The notes under the pieces are model-generated. The model saw only the letters and a program-made list of their open reading frames with translations. It made no database searches and had not been told where the DNA came from. A stretch of 64,000 nucleotides of DNA from contig NC_039490.1 of assembly GCF_003590095.1 (NCBI RefSeq), positions 3,861,834 through 3,925,833 of the forward strand, given 5' to 3'. Below are positions 11,200-24,110 of this stretch, piece by piece. This DNA is from Trichoplusia ni. Lineage: Eukaryota > Arthropoda > Insecta > Lepidoptera > Noctuidae. The translations under genes and the position numbers were made by a program. The first letter of the stretch is position 1. Every line of letters begins with the position of its first letter.

Positions 11200-14100
11200 G
11201 TTTGGACAACCGGATATCGAACTCAAGAAGTTCAGTGTCACCGTGAGTACCTTTTAACGCTTTACATACGTTACTTAACAATGTTGTTTAGAATATTTTA
11301 AAATTTCGTGTAGACATTGCGGTTTATAAGAATTTGTCCCTCGCAACTGGAGCGATTAATTGGTATTTAAGTTTCGAAAGGGCGTAAAAAAAGAGAATCG
11401 TGTAAATAGCAACCTTTTCTTTGAAAAATATAATCAAATAATTCCATTTAATAGTCTCAAAAATTGACAGATAATATTATTTCTGAAATTAATATCTATC
11501 TAATTTAATTCTACTTTAAACAAACATTACGATCTTGTCCAACTAATTTATGACACCTATTACTTCAATAATTAATTACACGGTTACAACTCTGCGTTGT
11601 TAATCTAAATAACCAGTTTCCACATCGATTCAGTGTTGCCATGTGTTTAATTTGTGTTTTCATTTTCTCGTTTACAGTGATGTGGTGAACAAGGACCTCG
11701 GTTTGTCGGAAAGCGACGATGAGGTCGCCAACACTCATGTGATAGGACCGTAAGTTCATTCCCGACTTGAACAAAATTTATCACAATTTTTTTAGTAACT
11801 TTTATATCATGAAACATACTTACGATTCATGCTCATGATTAAGGACTCCATTGTGTCCGTAACTAGTCGGGCGATCCCGATAAATACGCCTGAGTAAACT
11901 TTTATATTCATTAAGAAAAAAATTATCACGTCTGCACTTTATAGATGCAAAGTTTTTAATTGATTTTTATCTTGAGTCGCAACTTGTAAGTTTTAAGTAC
12001 GGGTTCAAATTAAATTATTTTCCCGACTCGAGAGCCAAAGTTCTATTTGCTTGAAATACTTATTTGATTTGAGCAAATTGCAGTTTTATGGATTTTAACT
12101 TCCCGCTTTTGTGTTCGAATACTTAACTTAGATTTGTGCTATTAACTTGAATTGCATTTAAGTTTTGATCGTGAGAAATAGTTTGATTTTCCTTGTTCTA
12201 TAAAGTAATTGAGTCGTAAATTTGTGTATATTTATTATTTTCCTCTTATCGGTTAGTTTGGAGTACCTATTTCTATCCTTATAAATAAGAGAATACATGG
12301 GAAGTAAAAACAGATGAAATTGCAAGCTGACTTCACCAGCAACAACATTCATAATACGAATACAATACAATACAAATCCACTTTATTGCACATCAAAAGA
12401 AAACATTTGATACAGTAAATAACATGTAAAACGAATCTAATTTAACCAATTTTTTATACTTTTCCAGGCCTTTATCCCCGATAGGATCAGGCAGTCCAAG
12501 TTCAGGTAGCTCATCACAATCCGAGGACTCAGAAAGCGAGTCTTCATCAGCCGGGTCCACGACGCCTGCGCCCGCGCCGACGGCGGCGGCCGCGGTCACC
12601 GCCCCCGCCGCTGCCCCGCCCCCCGCGCAGCGCTCCTCCTGGAGCCTGTCCAACTTCGCGCCCCCTCCCGCCCATCCCCCGGACCAGACCTACGACTCCG
12701 GCAAGGATGTTAGACACGCACTCGCCGACATTAAAGGGAAACCGGTGAGTTGCATCCTGGTTGTGACCTAAAGACTTCTAGCTAACCTCGCGGGTAGTAT
12801 TCTATCAAATATGCAAAGACAGGAATTTTAATCTAAGGATCGGTTGGTGCACTATAACGCTGCATTGCAGAAAAACATTCGTCTCACGGCACAACACGCG
12901 TCATTTAACCTTGTCAGCTATATAAGTCCTCATCCAGCATATTTCGTGTTTATTCTCTCCATGCATCCGATTCCATCCTATATTTAGCGGCCCTTTCTCA
13001 GGTGTCGTGTTCTAAAAGATAAACACTTCTTAGAAATGGAGCACCCATACATTTCTCAGTACAGCAAGTAGTTACAATTTAACGTCGACTGAGCTTCGCG
13101 GTTGATTCTGCGTTTTCACTGGGAACTAGCCACTTGTGTACTGAGCTAAGACGTTTTGTAATTACATCTCCATATAGTTTACAAGTTCCTAGTCTCGTCT
13201 ATGTGTGTTAGCATGTACGTGAATATCGTCTTAGCGTTGTCATTCTGTGGATCGAATTGTATTAGCTAAAGTTGCTCATGCGAAATGAACTCGTATTTTG
13301 AGCTATTTCTCGAACAATTCCACCGTTTACTTCACGTTAAAGAAGAGGACGTTAGGCAGAAATGGATTAAACTTGCCATTTTGAAATGCAACCTTCGTTG
13401 TGGACTGTTGTTCTTCGAGAACAGAATGTGCTACATGCCTTATGAGGAGAAGCAGAGAGTTTGGTGCGAGTATATCAAGCTGAAGGATGTGTTGTGGCAA
13501 GCTGTGGGCGCTATACACGGGAATATTGCGTCTGGAATGTCCGTATATGAGGTTAGCCAAGAAAACCAGTAAATTGTATGGTGAAAAAATCCTGATCTAT
13601 AGCTGAATTATGTAAAAGTGCACCAAAGTAATAGAGGAATTGCGATGTTGCCCAAAAACCATTGCCATATATTTCTTGGTCTCAGTATGAATTGTTATGT
13701 TTGTTCCAGAGCCCGATCTCGGAGATGTCGGACTCGGATGCGTCATCGCCGTCACCAGACTTGGGGCGGCGAAGGCGTTCCATCCCCAACCGAGTGTCCG
13801 CCGCGTCCAGCGACGAGGACACGCCGAGGCATACGGTAAGATACTTTAACTTGCTTTTGTGGGTTGTATTTACCTAGGCTGTATTGTATGTACTTAATAA
13901 TGTTTTGTACTTCTAGACGTCACCTCGTGTGGCACCGTCGGCGCCTACGGCAGCGGTGAAACGAGGAAGGCCGCCGAAGGCGAGACCATCGGAGGAACGA
14001 CCCGTCAAGAAACGACGAGGTCGACCGCCCAAGCCCAGAGTGCCCACGCCTCCGCCCAGCGCTGCGCTGCATATGCAGCCCGCCGCGCCCGCGGATAGCG

Positions 14101-17100
14101 ATGTGGAACCTGACCCGCCCGCCCATCACCACCCCCTGCAAGACACCAAGACGCATATCTTTCGCAAGGTTCGTTTTTAGTCACCTTATTATTCTCAAAT
14201 AAAACTTAATAAAATAAAACAATTGTATCTAAATGTAACCTATTGTTTTTCACAGGTTTTTACACCAAAAAAGAGCGACGAATGCGGTGGCAAGGGAGGT
14301 AAGGGCGGCAAGGGGAAGGGCGGCAAAGGCAAGGGGCAGGTGACCATCATCGAGGTGACGGCGCCCGAGGCGGACGAGGAGGAGCGGCGCCACCGCGAGC
14401 GCTCCGCCGAGCGCCGCAACGAGGAGGCCCTCGCGCGCCTGTCGCCGCCGCGCGAGCCCGACCCGCGCCGCCGCGAGCCCGAGCGACTGTCCGTCGAGCG
14501 GCCCGAGCGCGCCGAGCGACACGACCGCCGCCGCTCCGCCGAGAGACTCGACCGACCCGCCAACGACCGAATACCCATCGAGCGGCCCCCCAGCGACCGC
14601 ACGATGGACCGGATACCCGAGCGGACCTCCTACGAGAGAATACCCTCCGATCGGATCGTTAACGATCGGATACCTACCGAACGCACCTCCAATGACCGGA
14701 TACAGGTGGAACGGCCCGTCGATAGAATATCGACAGAACGGACGTCGACCGACCGAACCGCGTCAGATCGGTCGTCGTCGGCGAGCGATCGCTTGTCGGA
14801 CGACAGACTATCGCGCGGACTGTCGTCTGATCGGCTCGCGGACCGGCGGTCGTCGGAACGCTTACCTAACGATAAAGTGTCAATAGATCGGTTATCAGGT
14901 GAAAGAATGAGCCATGACCGATTATCAGGGGAAAGGACGCACGAGCGGATAGCGGGAGAGAAAATGTCGCACGATCGTCTTCCAGACACGAAAGGTCGGC
15001 TGTCAGAGGGGAAGATGTCGATCGACCGGCTCGAGGGCAAAGTGTCCCTCGACAAGCCGCTCGACCGGATCCCCACTGAGCGATATATTCGCGCGGAGGC
15101 TGATGTTGGATCAGGACTGAAATCCGGCCGCGGTTCTGAACGACTCGAGGAAGCCTCATCCAATGGTGAGTACCTTTTGGTTTTTCTTATCGGTTTCAAT
15201 AAAACATAACTCTTATAAATTCGCTATGTCATTCTCTGTCATGACTGAGTCTCATATTTTGACACATAATTTGCGAGACTTTAGCGTAATATTTCCGTTC
15301 AGACCTCATTACTCCCTACTTACTTGTAGACATTACTTATACCGTCCTATTGTGTCAGTAGCGGAGCGGCGTCGCTCGCGGGTGGTCGTCCGCGTGGCGC
15401 TGTCGCGGCTGCGGCCCGAAACACTGCGAGCCTTGCAGCGGCCCACAGGACGCACTGCGCCCAAACGACCACACACACCGCATCCTGAACAGGTAATGTT
15501 GCTACAATATACCTGTCTCATGAAATGGTTGATATTGAAACCGGTGTCAGAGTTAAAATCATCCGTTCTAATCCTTGAAAAGTTTTCTGGTAGGCTGGTG
15601 TTTAAGACACGGATGTTTTTGGTAATTTTTTGTTATATGTTAATAGAAACTTTGTAACCATTTTGGTATCATACAAGTCCTTCTTTCCTTTCTAAGAAAT
15701 TTACCACAATTATCCTCTGAATCTTTTACAAGAGGCCAGCTAGCCATGACAGCATTAAACTTTTACAAGAAATAAAGTAAAATTTTTTAGACCTTGTCCT
15801 GACTGCCACTATTAAAGCCTCAACCACATGAACTACAACTATAATACAATATAATATATAATCCAGGGTGGTGAGGTAGCAGCCACAAACCACGAGCGGA
15901 CGGATCCGTACGCGGGCCAGACCCCCATATACTTCTCATACTTCGAGAGACTGCCGGCGGACGCCCTGTCCGACGAGGAGAGGGATCACAAGTAAGGAGC
16001 CATTTATTCTTCCAGATCATTCAATCATTCGTTCATCATTATAGGATACAGGACAACATTTTGATATAACTGATTGAGTCAATTTTGTTCGCACTTTCGA
16101 ACATAATAGTTTATCGTACAAAGAACACTCGTTTATTGAGTTTAGAAATTGGTAAAGTAATGTTTGTCTCTACATGCCACTTAACAGTGACAAAAACAGC
16201 ATGACACTTCTGCTCAGCTTCGTCCTCAATATTGCCACGTAAATAACGTGAAAACCGTTACATTAGTAACCACGACAACCGTATCTATCATATCGCACGG
16301 CTACATAATCACCAATCTAATAACAATCAATGTTACAAGGCGTAACTCATCCCCCCCTCTCGACAGGTACTACCTGGAGGAGGCGACTCGCCTCCGAACC
16401 GCAGCAGAACGCGAGCAGGAGCCACTCCCCCGCGTCATGCTCTACCTAGAGTCAGTCCTGTGCTTCGTTCTGACCGGGCGAGTGCTCGAACTGGAGCTCG
16501 ACACTAAAGGCGCCTTCACCATCTACCGCGAGACCATTGAGTACATCAAGAGCATACACTCCATGCCGCAGAGGTTCAGGGCCTCGCCGCACGACACCTT
16601 CAATAAACTTGATATTCTCAGGTGAATACTTTCAAAATATTTTTCTTTTTTTTGGGAACATCCTGTTTTGATTGCGAATAAAACAAAATCGGTAAATATA
16701 TTCAACAGCAACTAGTTTTGTTTTGTGAACATCCTATTTTGATAGTGAGTTAACAAATTTTATCGACGTCGAAAATTTACAAAATAATAATAATTTCTAA
16801 ACATTACTACAAGAACAGTTTATTTTAAGACCACACAAGAAATTTTGACGACTTTTATAATTAAAATAAAATACTGTATACAAAAAAATGACAGCCATTC
16901 TCCTGATTTAAATTGAAAATACAACACTACGACGGTACGAAATGTGTTGTATTTTCCATGACTGTATTTTCGATGACGTCATTTTCCTTTAATACGATCT
17001 TACTTAGCTAATTAGTCTTATAATTCCAAGTCACTAACATTCTCTTACACTTGCAGCCTCCGCGTCCAAGCCCTGCTATACCTGCGGATGTTCAAGATGT

Positions 17101-18445
17101 ACAACCGCGAAGTCAAGGAGTACAACAAGATCGTCCACGAGTACCAACAGAAGGTACGCGCTGATGTCTGTATCATTGTCTTTTATTTTTTATTATTATT
17201 ATTTGCTATTTATTGTAGTTTCGAGTTGAGATTTATCGAGTTAAGTTTTGCTTCTTTTTTTTTTGGGACGAGGATTGTCGGTTATTCTGTTTTTTGAAGT
17301 GGTTTATGATATTTACTATTTGAGGATTTTATTATTTTTATTGTGAAGTTAAACTTAAGTCATATTAAGTTTCTTATGGATGTTGTGTTAAATAGTGAGT
17401 TATGACACGTCTAGTGCACATGAATTTATCCATTGATATATAAATTAAGAAACCGGAAATGAAGTTATTAAAGAATTTCACGGTTTATGCATTTTAGAGA
17501 TCAGTATACAATCTGCTAGCATAAAATTAAAAATAAAGTGTCGCCTCACCAAACTTACAATTATATTGAGGTGTTTTATTACAAGAAGTTTTTAAAAACA
17601 AACCGACATCCTCCCTAATTTTTTCTACCTATCTTTTTTAACTATAACTATAGTCTAGTACATACCGCATGAGTAGTTAGACCAGCACACTGCACAGCAT
17701 ACATTACAAGCGTCCCCCCACAGCCGGCGCTGGCGGAGTCGGTGTCGCCGCTGTCGCCGACGCCGTCGCCGGCGGGCTCGGTGGGGTCGGTGGGGTCGGG
17801 CTCGGCGTCGTCCGGCTACTGCAGCCTCGCGCACTCCGTGCCCGCCCACGCGCACCAGGCGCTGCTGCTGCTCAACAAGTACTACGCCTTCCTCTACGTC
17901 GCGCACGACCTGTGGGAGCAGGCTGACTCCCTGTGCCGGTTGAGGGCTAATAGAGGTTGGTCAATTTTTTATTGTTTTATTATAAGTTTAAGAAATAGTG
18001 TTTTCAACATATCGGATAAGCTGATTATGTATTCTTTCTTTCCGTCTTAATCTAATTGTTTAGAAAAAGCATTTTTTTTTGGCTCCGTCGCTTAATCCAT
18101 TTTTTACAAAATCGCATACTGTAACTATGAGATAAAAGAGTCTTATTGTAAGAAAATATAAATATACAATGTTTTTATACAGTAATAAATTATTATTTTC
18201 TTGTCTTTAATTACGACTACACTTAATCAAGTATTTTATTAAGTCTGGAAACACGACAAACATTTTTTATCAACCAAAAAGATATTCTAATTTGTGTAAC
18301 AACTAACATATACCCTAACATTCCAGATCTCTTTATAGCAGTGGACCGTAAGTGCGGGCCGCTGTCCCTGTCGTCCACGTTCCGGCATTTAGTGCAGTAC
18401 GTCCGCCACGCCATCTCGCTGCTGAAGAACGCGCCGCGCGAGTGA
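11200..18445 (+). CDS. lilli: AF4/FMR2 family protein (Lilliputian), 3' exons
   Basis: Twelve coding exons: 11200-11242, 11678-11749, 12468-12744, 13710-13835, 13917-14168, 14256-15165, 15359-15492, 15867-15991, 16367-16621, 17057-17153, 17724-17955, 18327-18445. Phase closes at every junction and gives 879 residues plus stop. The first exon begins mid-codon, so the N-terminus lies upstream, outside the window. Visible parts in order: a Ser/Asp/Glu-rich acidic tract (LGLSESDDE, SEDSESESSS) with the family-typical SWSLSNFAPP; two AT-hook motifs (KRGRPPK, RRGRPPK); a long Arg/Asp/Ser-rich repetitive region; and the conserved C-terminal homology domain from YFSYFERLP to LKNAPRE. AF4/FMR2 proteins scaffold the super elongation complex in the nucleus; fly Lilli controls cell growth and transcription elongation. 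The family assignment rests mainly on the C-terminal domain and the AT hooks. Confidence 0.93.
12358..12430 (+). repeat. possible LINE 3' end fragment
   Basis: The stretch 'tccactttattgcacatcaa' with its flanks resembles the 3' terminus of lepidopteran CR1-like elements. It ends about 40 bp before the acceptor of the exon at 12468. Confidence 0.4.
13285..13572 (+). CDS. candidate nested single-exon gene, unrecognised
   Basis: A 95-codon ORF lies entirely inside the lilli intron 12745-13709, on the same strand. It begins with ATG, has an in-frame stop a few codons upstream, and ends with TAA. The predicted protein is compositionally normal: soluble, rich in Leu/Glu/Lys, with four Cys and a hydrophobic middle (KCNLRCGLLFFENRMCYMPY). 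I do not recognise a family. It could be a nested gene, a retrocopy fragment or a cassette exon, since a possible donor (GAG|gttagc) lies near its end. Composition is more protein-like than other intronic ORFs here, but chance cannot be ruled out. Confidence 0.35.
   Translation: MNSYFELFLEQFHRLLHVKEEDVRQKWIKLAILKCNLRCGLLFFENRMCYMPYEEKQRVWCEYIKLKDVLWQAVGAIHGNIASGMSVYEVSQENQ
13917..14168 (+). CDS. lilli: lilli exon carrying two AT hooks
   Basis: This 84-codon exon encodes KRGRPPKARP and KKRRGRPPKP within about 20 residues of each other, the RGRPP core of minor-groove-binding AT hooks. Fly Lilli is known for an AT-hook motif. The donor at 14169 reads GTTCGT, weaker than its neighbours, but the next exon at 14256 continues in phase. 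Confidence 0.85.
14256..15165 (+). CDS. lilli: lilli low-complexity Arg/Asp/Ser exon
   Basis: A single 910-bp exon. It starts with a Gly/Lys run (GGKGGKGGKGKGGKGKG), then a Glu/Arg-rich segment, then from about 14560 to 15085 an irregular repeat of the type [ST]xDR[IL]xxER (SDRTMDRIPERT, NDRIPTERTSNDRI, SHDRLSGER). The antisense frame 14630-15199 (189 codons) is a by-product of this composition and is not a gene. Confidence 0.85.
15867..18445 (+). CDS. lilli: lilli exons for the C-terminal homology domain
   Basis: Five exons (15867-15991, 16367-16621, 17057-17153, 17724-17955, 18327-18445) encode the AF4/FMR2 C-terminal domain. The core includes YYLEEATRLRTAAERE, LYLESVLCFVLTGRVLELE, YRETIEYIKSI and LRVQALLYLRMFKMYNREV, a helical TPR-like fold used for dimerisation and scaffolding. 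A Ser/Pro/Gly-rich insert (VSPLSPTPSPAGSVGSVGSG) sits in the 17724 exon. The TGA stop at 18443-18445 is itself part of a TGACGTCA octamer. Confidence 0.92.
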
Positions 18446-21400
18446 CGTCACGCCCGCCGCGCCGCGGTCTACAACTTGTGATGCGGCGCGACGACCTCCC
18501 GCTCGGTACCCACACCTACGTAGCAAACACCTCGCTGTACTGCAGACCGGACCACGCGACAAGGTTACTGCGTGCGGCAGTTTGTCGCTTGTAAACGCGT
18601 GCAGTGATACCACGATCCAACGATGTTAAAGTTACCACGTTTCGCGGTCGCGTAACCATTCCCCTCTTCAAGGTTGCTGCGTTTGGTAGTTCGCGCTTGT
18701 AAAGACGGGGTGGTTCAGTAATCAGTACCACGTTCCAAGGTCACAGTTTGCAGTGACGGCCTCCTTGACTCCGCTCGTGTGTCCTAACGATTCGACCTCG
18801 CAACGTAGTTATAATTCCATTGAATGAGATCGAAATCTCATCTTTGTTCAATGGAAATAGTATGCGCGGCCAATCACTAGGATACGACGCTCGGTGTTCG
18901 CATTTACTAGAAGAATTGAAGGTTGGTGTTTGACAGTTGTCGGGTAGTGTTCCACCGTGGCAACGATACCCCGGCGATAACTATACCGAAGATGGACTGT
19001 TTATGATATCGGTTTAGATGCATTGGCTACCTCGCAGTGCAGTAGTGACTTATAAAGTAAATAACGGTGCAAGCCATGAGCCGACATGCATTACTGAATA
19101 CAATATTACATGAAACAGAAGATCGTACGAGTTGTCAGTGGTGACGGTAGCTTCCATTTTAACGTAGCCCAACACACCGGTCCACGCGGCCGGCTCTAAC
19201 TCAACAGTCTTCGCATTTCGTTCTCTTCCCAAATCGATGACCAAAAAGCAAGTGTAAAAATTTGTAAGAAAATTGTAAATAAGGCATCGTTGCGTAGCAA
19301 CGGGTGAGCGACGAGTCCGATTTGTTTACTGACTCTGTATTATATAAGTGATAGACTAATCATATCTTAAGTGTTTTTCGTTGTAGTTTTATTTCCCTAT
19401 CAATGGAAATGTTTTACTGTTGGGAACACATATACGAATTGCTCGTTTCTTAGTGTAATGGGAGTTATACGACAAAAAAATATTTTGATCGCATGTGGGC
19501 CAATCGAGTATATTATTAATATCTCAACATGTATGGGATCACTTGTAGGTCTTCGCAATAATTTACAGATTTATACTTTCGCTGTGTTGATTTACGCGAG
19601 TGATGTACGTGTAATTTGATTTATAATTTAGTTAAGATGTATAATTATAGTGCAATGGCGACGCAAAATAATCACTCGACGATGTAACGGGGCGATACAA
19701 AATACAAACGTCAACTTGTTGAATTATATCAATTGAAGTTAAACTTTAGTGTGGGAAATTGAGGCAAGATGGCGCTACCAGTTATACATACAGCAATTAG
19801 TTTAGATAGCTAGAGTTAACTGCAAATTGTTTTAAGAGTTGCTGTGCTTTGAATTGACAGCGTTATGTGTTATCAAAATTAATTGTGACAAAGAAATTAA
19901 GTGATATTTCGTCTACCTCATGAAACGTTAAGGGCGCTACTTAACATAGAATTGATACGCAAGTACTTCCGAACTAATAGACTTCCATACGAACGTAAAA
20001 AAATTACTCGTAAATAATCAAATTTTGGACTAATATGGTGAAAAAAAACTCTGACCAAAAGTCATTGTTGCTTCCAGAAATGTATATGCTTTTATAATGC
20101 GTGCAGACTAACAGAATTGGCCACCAACACCAACATACCAATCATTGGATCAAACATTTGCTGTGACGTCACACTAGATGAATTATCCAACCTCATTGGT
20201 GATTCAGGTTCGTCTGTATCGGCTGTTATAAAAACATGACAACGCAAAAAATAATAATAATACTAAGTGTTAGTTAGTGCGCACGTCTTGCCTCTACGTC
20301 TCATAAACAACGTTAAACGAACAATATACTCCAGGAAACATGTTCCTATACGTCGTAGATAACTGGATAGTTACAGAACAATGATTGAGCAAAACCCTGT
20401 TTACTGTCATGTCTTAATATATAAACATTATTTCGTATACATATCAAATAATTTGGGGACAAATCAGGTAGTTTTCATTGTGAATGTAATCATTGGCGAT
20501 CTATATAATTTTTGTACGCTTAGAAATGTTAAAAGAACGCGATCAAGACAGTCATTGATCTCTGATTATCGCAATTTGACCTTTATTGGAGTGACAATAA
20601 ATACTCTATTAGGGGAGCTAGATTCGTTTATATGTAAAGTCCATACTGCCCTCCGAAGAGACGGGGGATGAAAATCATTAAGAAAAGTTTCCGCCGCGAA
20701 ACGCTGTTCAGAACAAATCAACATAAATATTCCTTTCGTTTAATAATAAAAAAAAAGTTCAAATATATTTTAATGAATACTTTTAAAGAGTACAATATAT
20801 GCTTGACATGAACAGATTTGACTCTGAAACAAGATGTCCGTAACACCAATATATTATCTATTTCTCTCGGTTGTTTATCAAATTTATGTTGTGATTGTAT
20901 ATACATAATATTATTATATTATACATTTTGTAATGAATATACATGTTAGTGCCAGATAGGTTTTTGTATGAACGTTTATATAAGTGAGGGGCAGCCCGCC
21001 GCCGCGGCTACGCCTTGTTAGATGGAGCGACAAGAGATGCCTTGTACATAGTATATTGTAAGAAATGTGTAGTTTTCACTCTATATTTTAATTTATATTA
21101 TGTAAACTATATTTATAGCTAAGCGGACAAGGAGAAATTAACATAATAATGTTTGTATAATGGTGCGTGTTTCGGATGTGCAAGTGTCGAGGCCTGGCGT
21201 GACGGAGCGAGTTGCGGGGTCCCGGTTATAACGAGACACGATTTGTTTATTTTTTAAATGGATATTGTAAATGTTTGTAGATGAGCTTGCAGCGTTCAGT
21301 TACTAGGTTATAGTTTAGGTGTTACGCGTTCGGTCCTGCCGCTACCCCCCCTCCCGCCACCCCTACCGGCCGCGGCCGCTCCCTGGCGCGACGCTCCGGC

Positions 21401-21698
21401 GGTCTCCATAGCAATAATACAACCTCGTGATCGCCGAGTGTCGCCGCAGTACTGTCTCATATACTAGGGAAATACATCACATTCATAGTGCCGGGATAAT
21501 TATAATTAGACATAGTTATAAATATTAGTATAGTTAATATAATACATACACGTCAGAGTATAGGTAATGTGAAAACAAAACGATCGCGTTCACGTTATTG
21601 TATGTGGTCTTTATTAAGAGGAAAGGAACAGATATAGAAGCGGACAGTACTGTCACACGAACACAGGTGTGTGGCCGACGCGAGTGTTGTACACGTCG

Positions 21699-21717
21699 CA
21701 CACACACACACACACAC
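21699..21717. repeat. (CA)n microsatellite
   Basis: About nine uninterrupted CA units within the presumed lilli 3' UTR. Confidence 0.9.
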
Positions 21718-23975
21718 GCGGAGACGGCAACAGAGCTCCGAACGTATAGAATTGTTATTTAACATAACGTTACATTATGTTTGTCTTAAAAATGATTAGC
21801 AACAACATTTGACACTATCACAAACCATCGGTACTTACTACCCGCACAAATGTTTTAGTATAAATTTTAGTTGATTATTTTATTTATTGTGGCATTGTAT
21901 TACTTTTAATTTTATTGCACACGAAGCGAAGTTTACTTAAATTTTAGTTGTTGCGAGGCCCTCTATCAAAGATCTGCCGGTTTCCGAGTCTTGCGAACAT
22001 TTGGCTTGTATTATGTGTATTTTGACCCGTTTTTTAATTGGAAAACTATTTTTTTATTATTTTTAAATCAATGATCAAGAATTGCGTCTCGTTGAACACT
22101 CGCGTTTATGTACTTGGTTTTTGTTATTCGTTCTTAGTTCATAATCAGTTATAAGACATGATATTTTTTGTTTTGTTGCTTATTTTTTTTGTGATTATGC
22201 TATTTGTTTGGCTTTATTATTAAAAGTATGGCAAATTACCATTGACATTAGAAATATTTTTGATGACATTATTTTGAATCCAAAAAAATGGAATACATAA
22301 TGGGAATCATAGATTTTGTTGACACTATCCAATATCTGACTTAATTTTATTGATAATGCGGACTGGTTTGTTCCACTATGTTCATCTGTTGTTTTGGGCT
22401 GATGGACATAGTAAGGAATCAGTCGACAGCAGTTCTTACCTATTTAAATTATTTAAGTCCTATTTTATTTATCGCGCTTTACTTGTGCCCCTACTGCGCA
22501 CGTGTCAATGATTACTTAATTATAATAATTCTTCCCTCGCACATAAAGTAAGATTCTGACCGACTTGAGGTAAAATCTAAATCTCAAATTAATGAACCCT
22601 AAAATTGAAACCAAATTGACAATTATTATGGTAAGTTGATGAACAAGTGAGCGCTGGGTAGAAAGCATTAGACGATTGTTTTAGGAAATTGTAAAATACT
22701 GTTTTCTTTTTTTAATAGCATCTTGTGTTGATAGCATGTATAATTTGTTTTTTTATTCGCGTTAAGAATTATGTATAAATTTGTTTTCCTCTAATTTTAT
22801 TATTTGTGTAACTATACCTTATGTTATTGATAATAGAATACATTAATTTATATGTATGGATTTATATTTGTTTCTTTATTTTACCTTATTTTCCTTTTTG
22901 TTTTGCACGAGAGTTGTGGCTAGCAGACAGTAGACTTAGTCAATTGAGATATTCAAGTATTTAGTGATAATGGAGGGAGGAAGCTTGTGTGAGGTGCGAA
23001 TGCGTGTTTATATGATACGGACGCTTAAATTAAGTGCTAGAGTAATACAAAATGCCTTTCGTCAATTTTGCCATTTAACACCACGGGCCACGAGTCGAGC
23101 TCATGGGTCGCAAGCTATCGCAATAACTGTTCAGCGCAGATGTGATCGTCAGTAATGCCTTATAGCAAGTGTCTTGTTCAGCTGCCGATTTTAGAGTAAT
23201 TTTGAAAGCACTGTACAATATAGTTACTGCGGATTCAGTACAGTAATTCGTTTGAGTCAATCTATGAGAGATGGGAGTAACGCTCAAACATTAGAATATA
23301 ACTAGTATAGAGCTTTGTCGAACTGTAAATAAGTAGGATACACGTAATACTATGTACCTGTATAAAACACCAATCTAAAACAATACTCACCTACTTATTA
23401 CAGAGATATAACTATCATAGAAGAATAATAATTTCCGTTTTTATTTCGACAAGTTTTTAATGCAACGATCGAGATCCTTTATTACTGAGTATATGCATTT
23501 AATGTAAGACTTCTATATATCGGTGTTAGAATAGGATAAAGATACAAAAGTACAACGGTATGTAGTTACTGATACAGAAAACAAAAGCAATAATACTTGT
23601 AGACAGATAATGGAAGCGCCATCTAGCTTCCGAACTAAGAGTAGTTCGTGAGTAATGCGTACGGAGGGGTTCACACAGAGGGAGTTATAATGGATTGCCA
23701 AAATGTTATGTTAAACTGCCTACGACTACACTACGTACTGAATCCACAGTATAACGACACCGGTATGCAAAGATTATATCAATTGAAGTTCGTATGTTGG
23801 ATCGCTGCAAGCTCGCGCGGGCGCTCGCCCGACGCAACGCTTTTGTATACGATAGGTAATAGTTTGCGATAAATATGTTAACGCAGCGATTTATATATAT
23901 AAATTAGATATTCATAGATCATTCACTTGCACTTATATTTATAGTTGATGTTATATACAGTAGTTTTAGGTTACT

Positions 23976-24110
23976 TAAGAGGAAGTGCTCACATAATGAT
24001 CGTATTTCAGGCAGTAATTCAGTGTCAATTAAGTGCTGTATTATTATAATATTAGCGCAATATTGCATGTTTTATTGCGTCCTCAGTACTTATGTGAGCA
24101 CTTCCCCTTA
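23976..24110 (+). repeat. inverted repeat (hairpin) in presumed 3' UTR
   Basis: The arms 23981-23995 and 24091-24105 are exact 15-bp reverse complements (GGAAGTGCTCACATA), and the pairing extends to about 20 of 22 bp. The loop is about 95 nt and AT-rich. If transcribed with lilli this could form a stem-loop; the loop is longer than most pre-miRNA loops. Confidence 0.7.

Noticed and set aside
14240..14602. 120-codon minus-strand ORF
   Set aside because: Antisense to the Glu/Arg-rich lilli exon, with Ser/Arg composition only.
14630..15199. 189-codon ORF on the minus strand
   Set aside because: It is the antisense of the low-complexity Arg/Asp/Ser exon of lilli; the open frame follows from the repeat composition.
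20381..20671. 96-codon ORF in the presumed lilli 3' UTR
   Set aside because: No recognisable domain, splice context or start context; long chance ORFs are expected in 8 kb.
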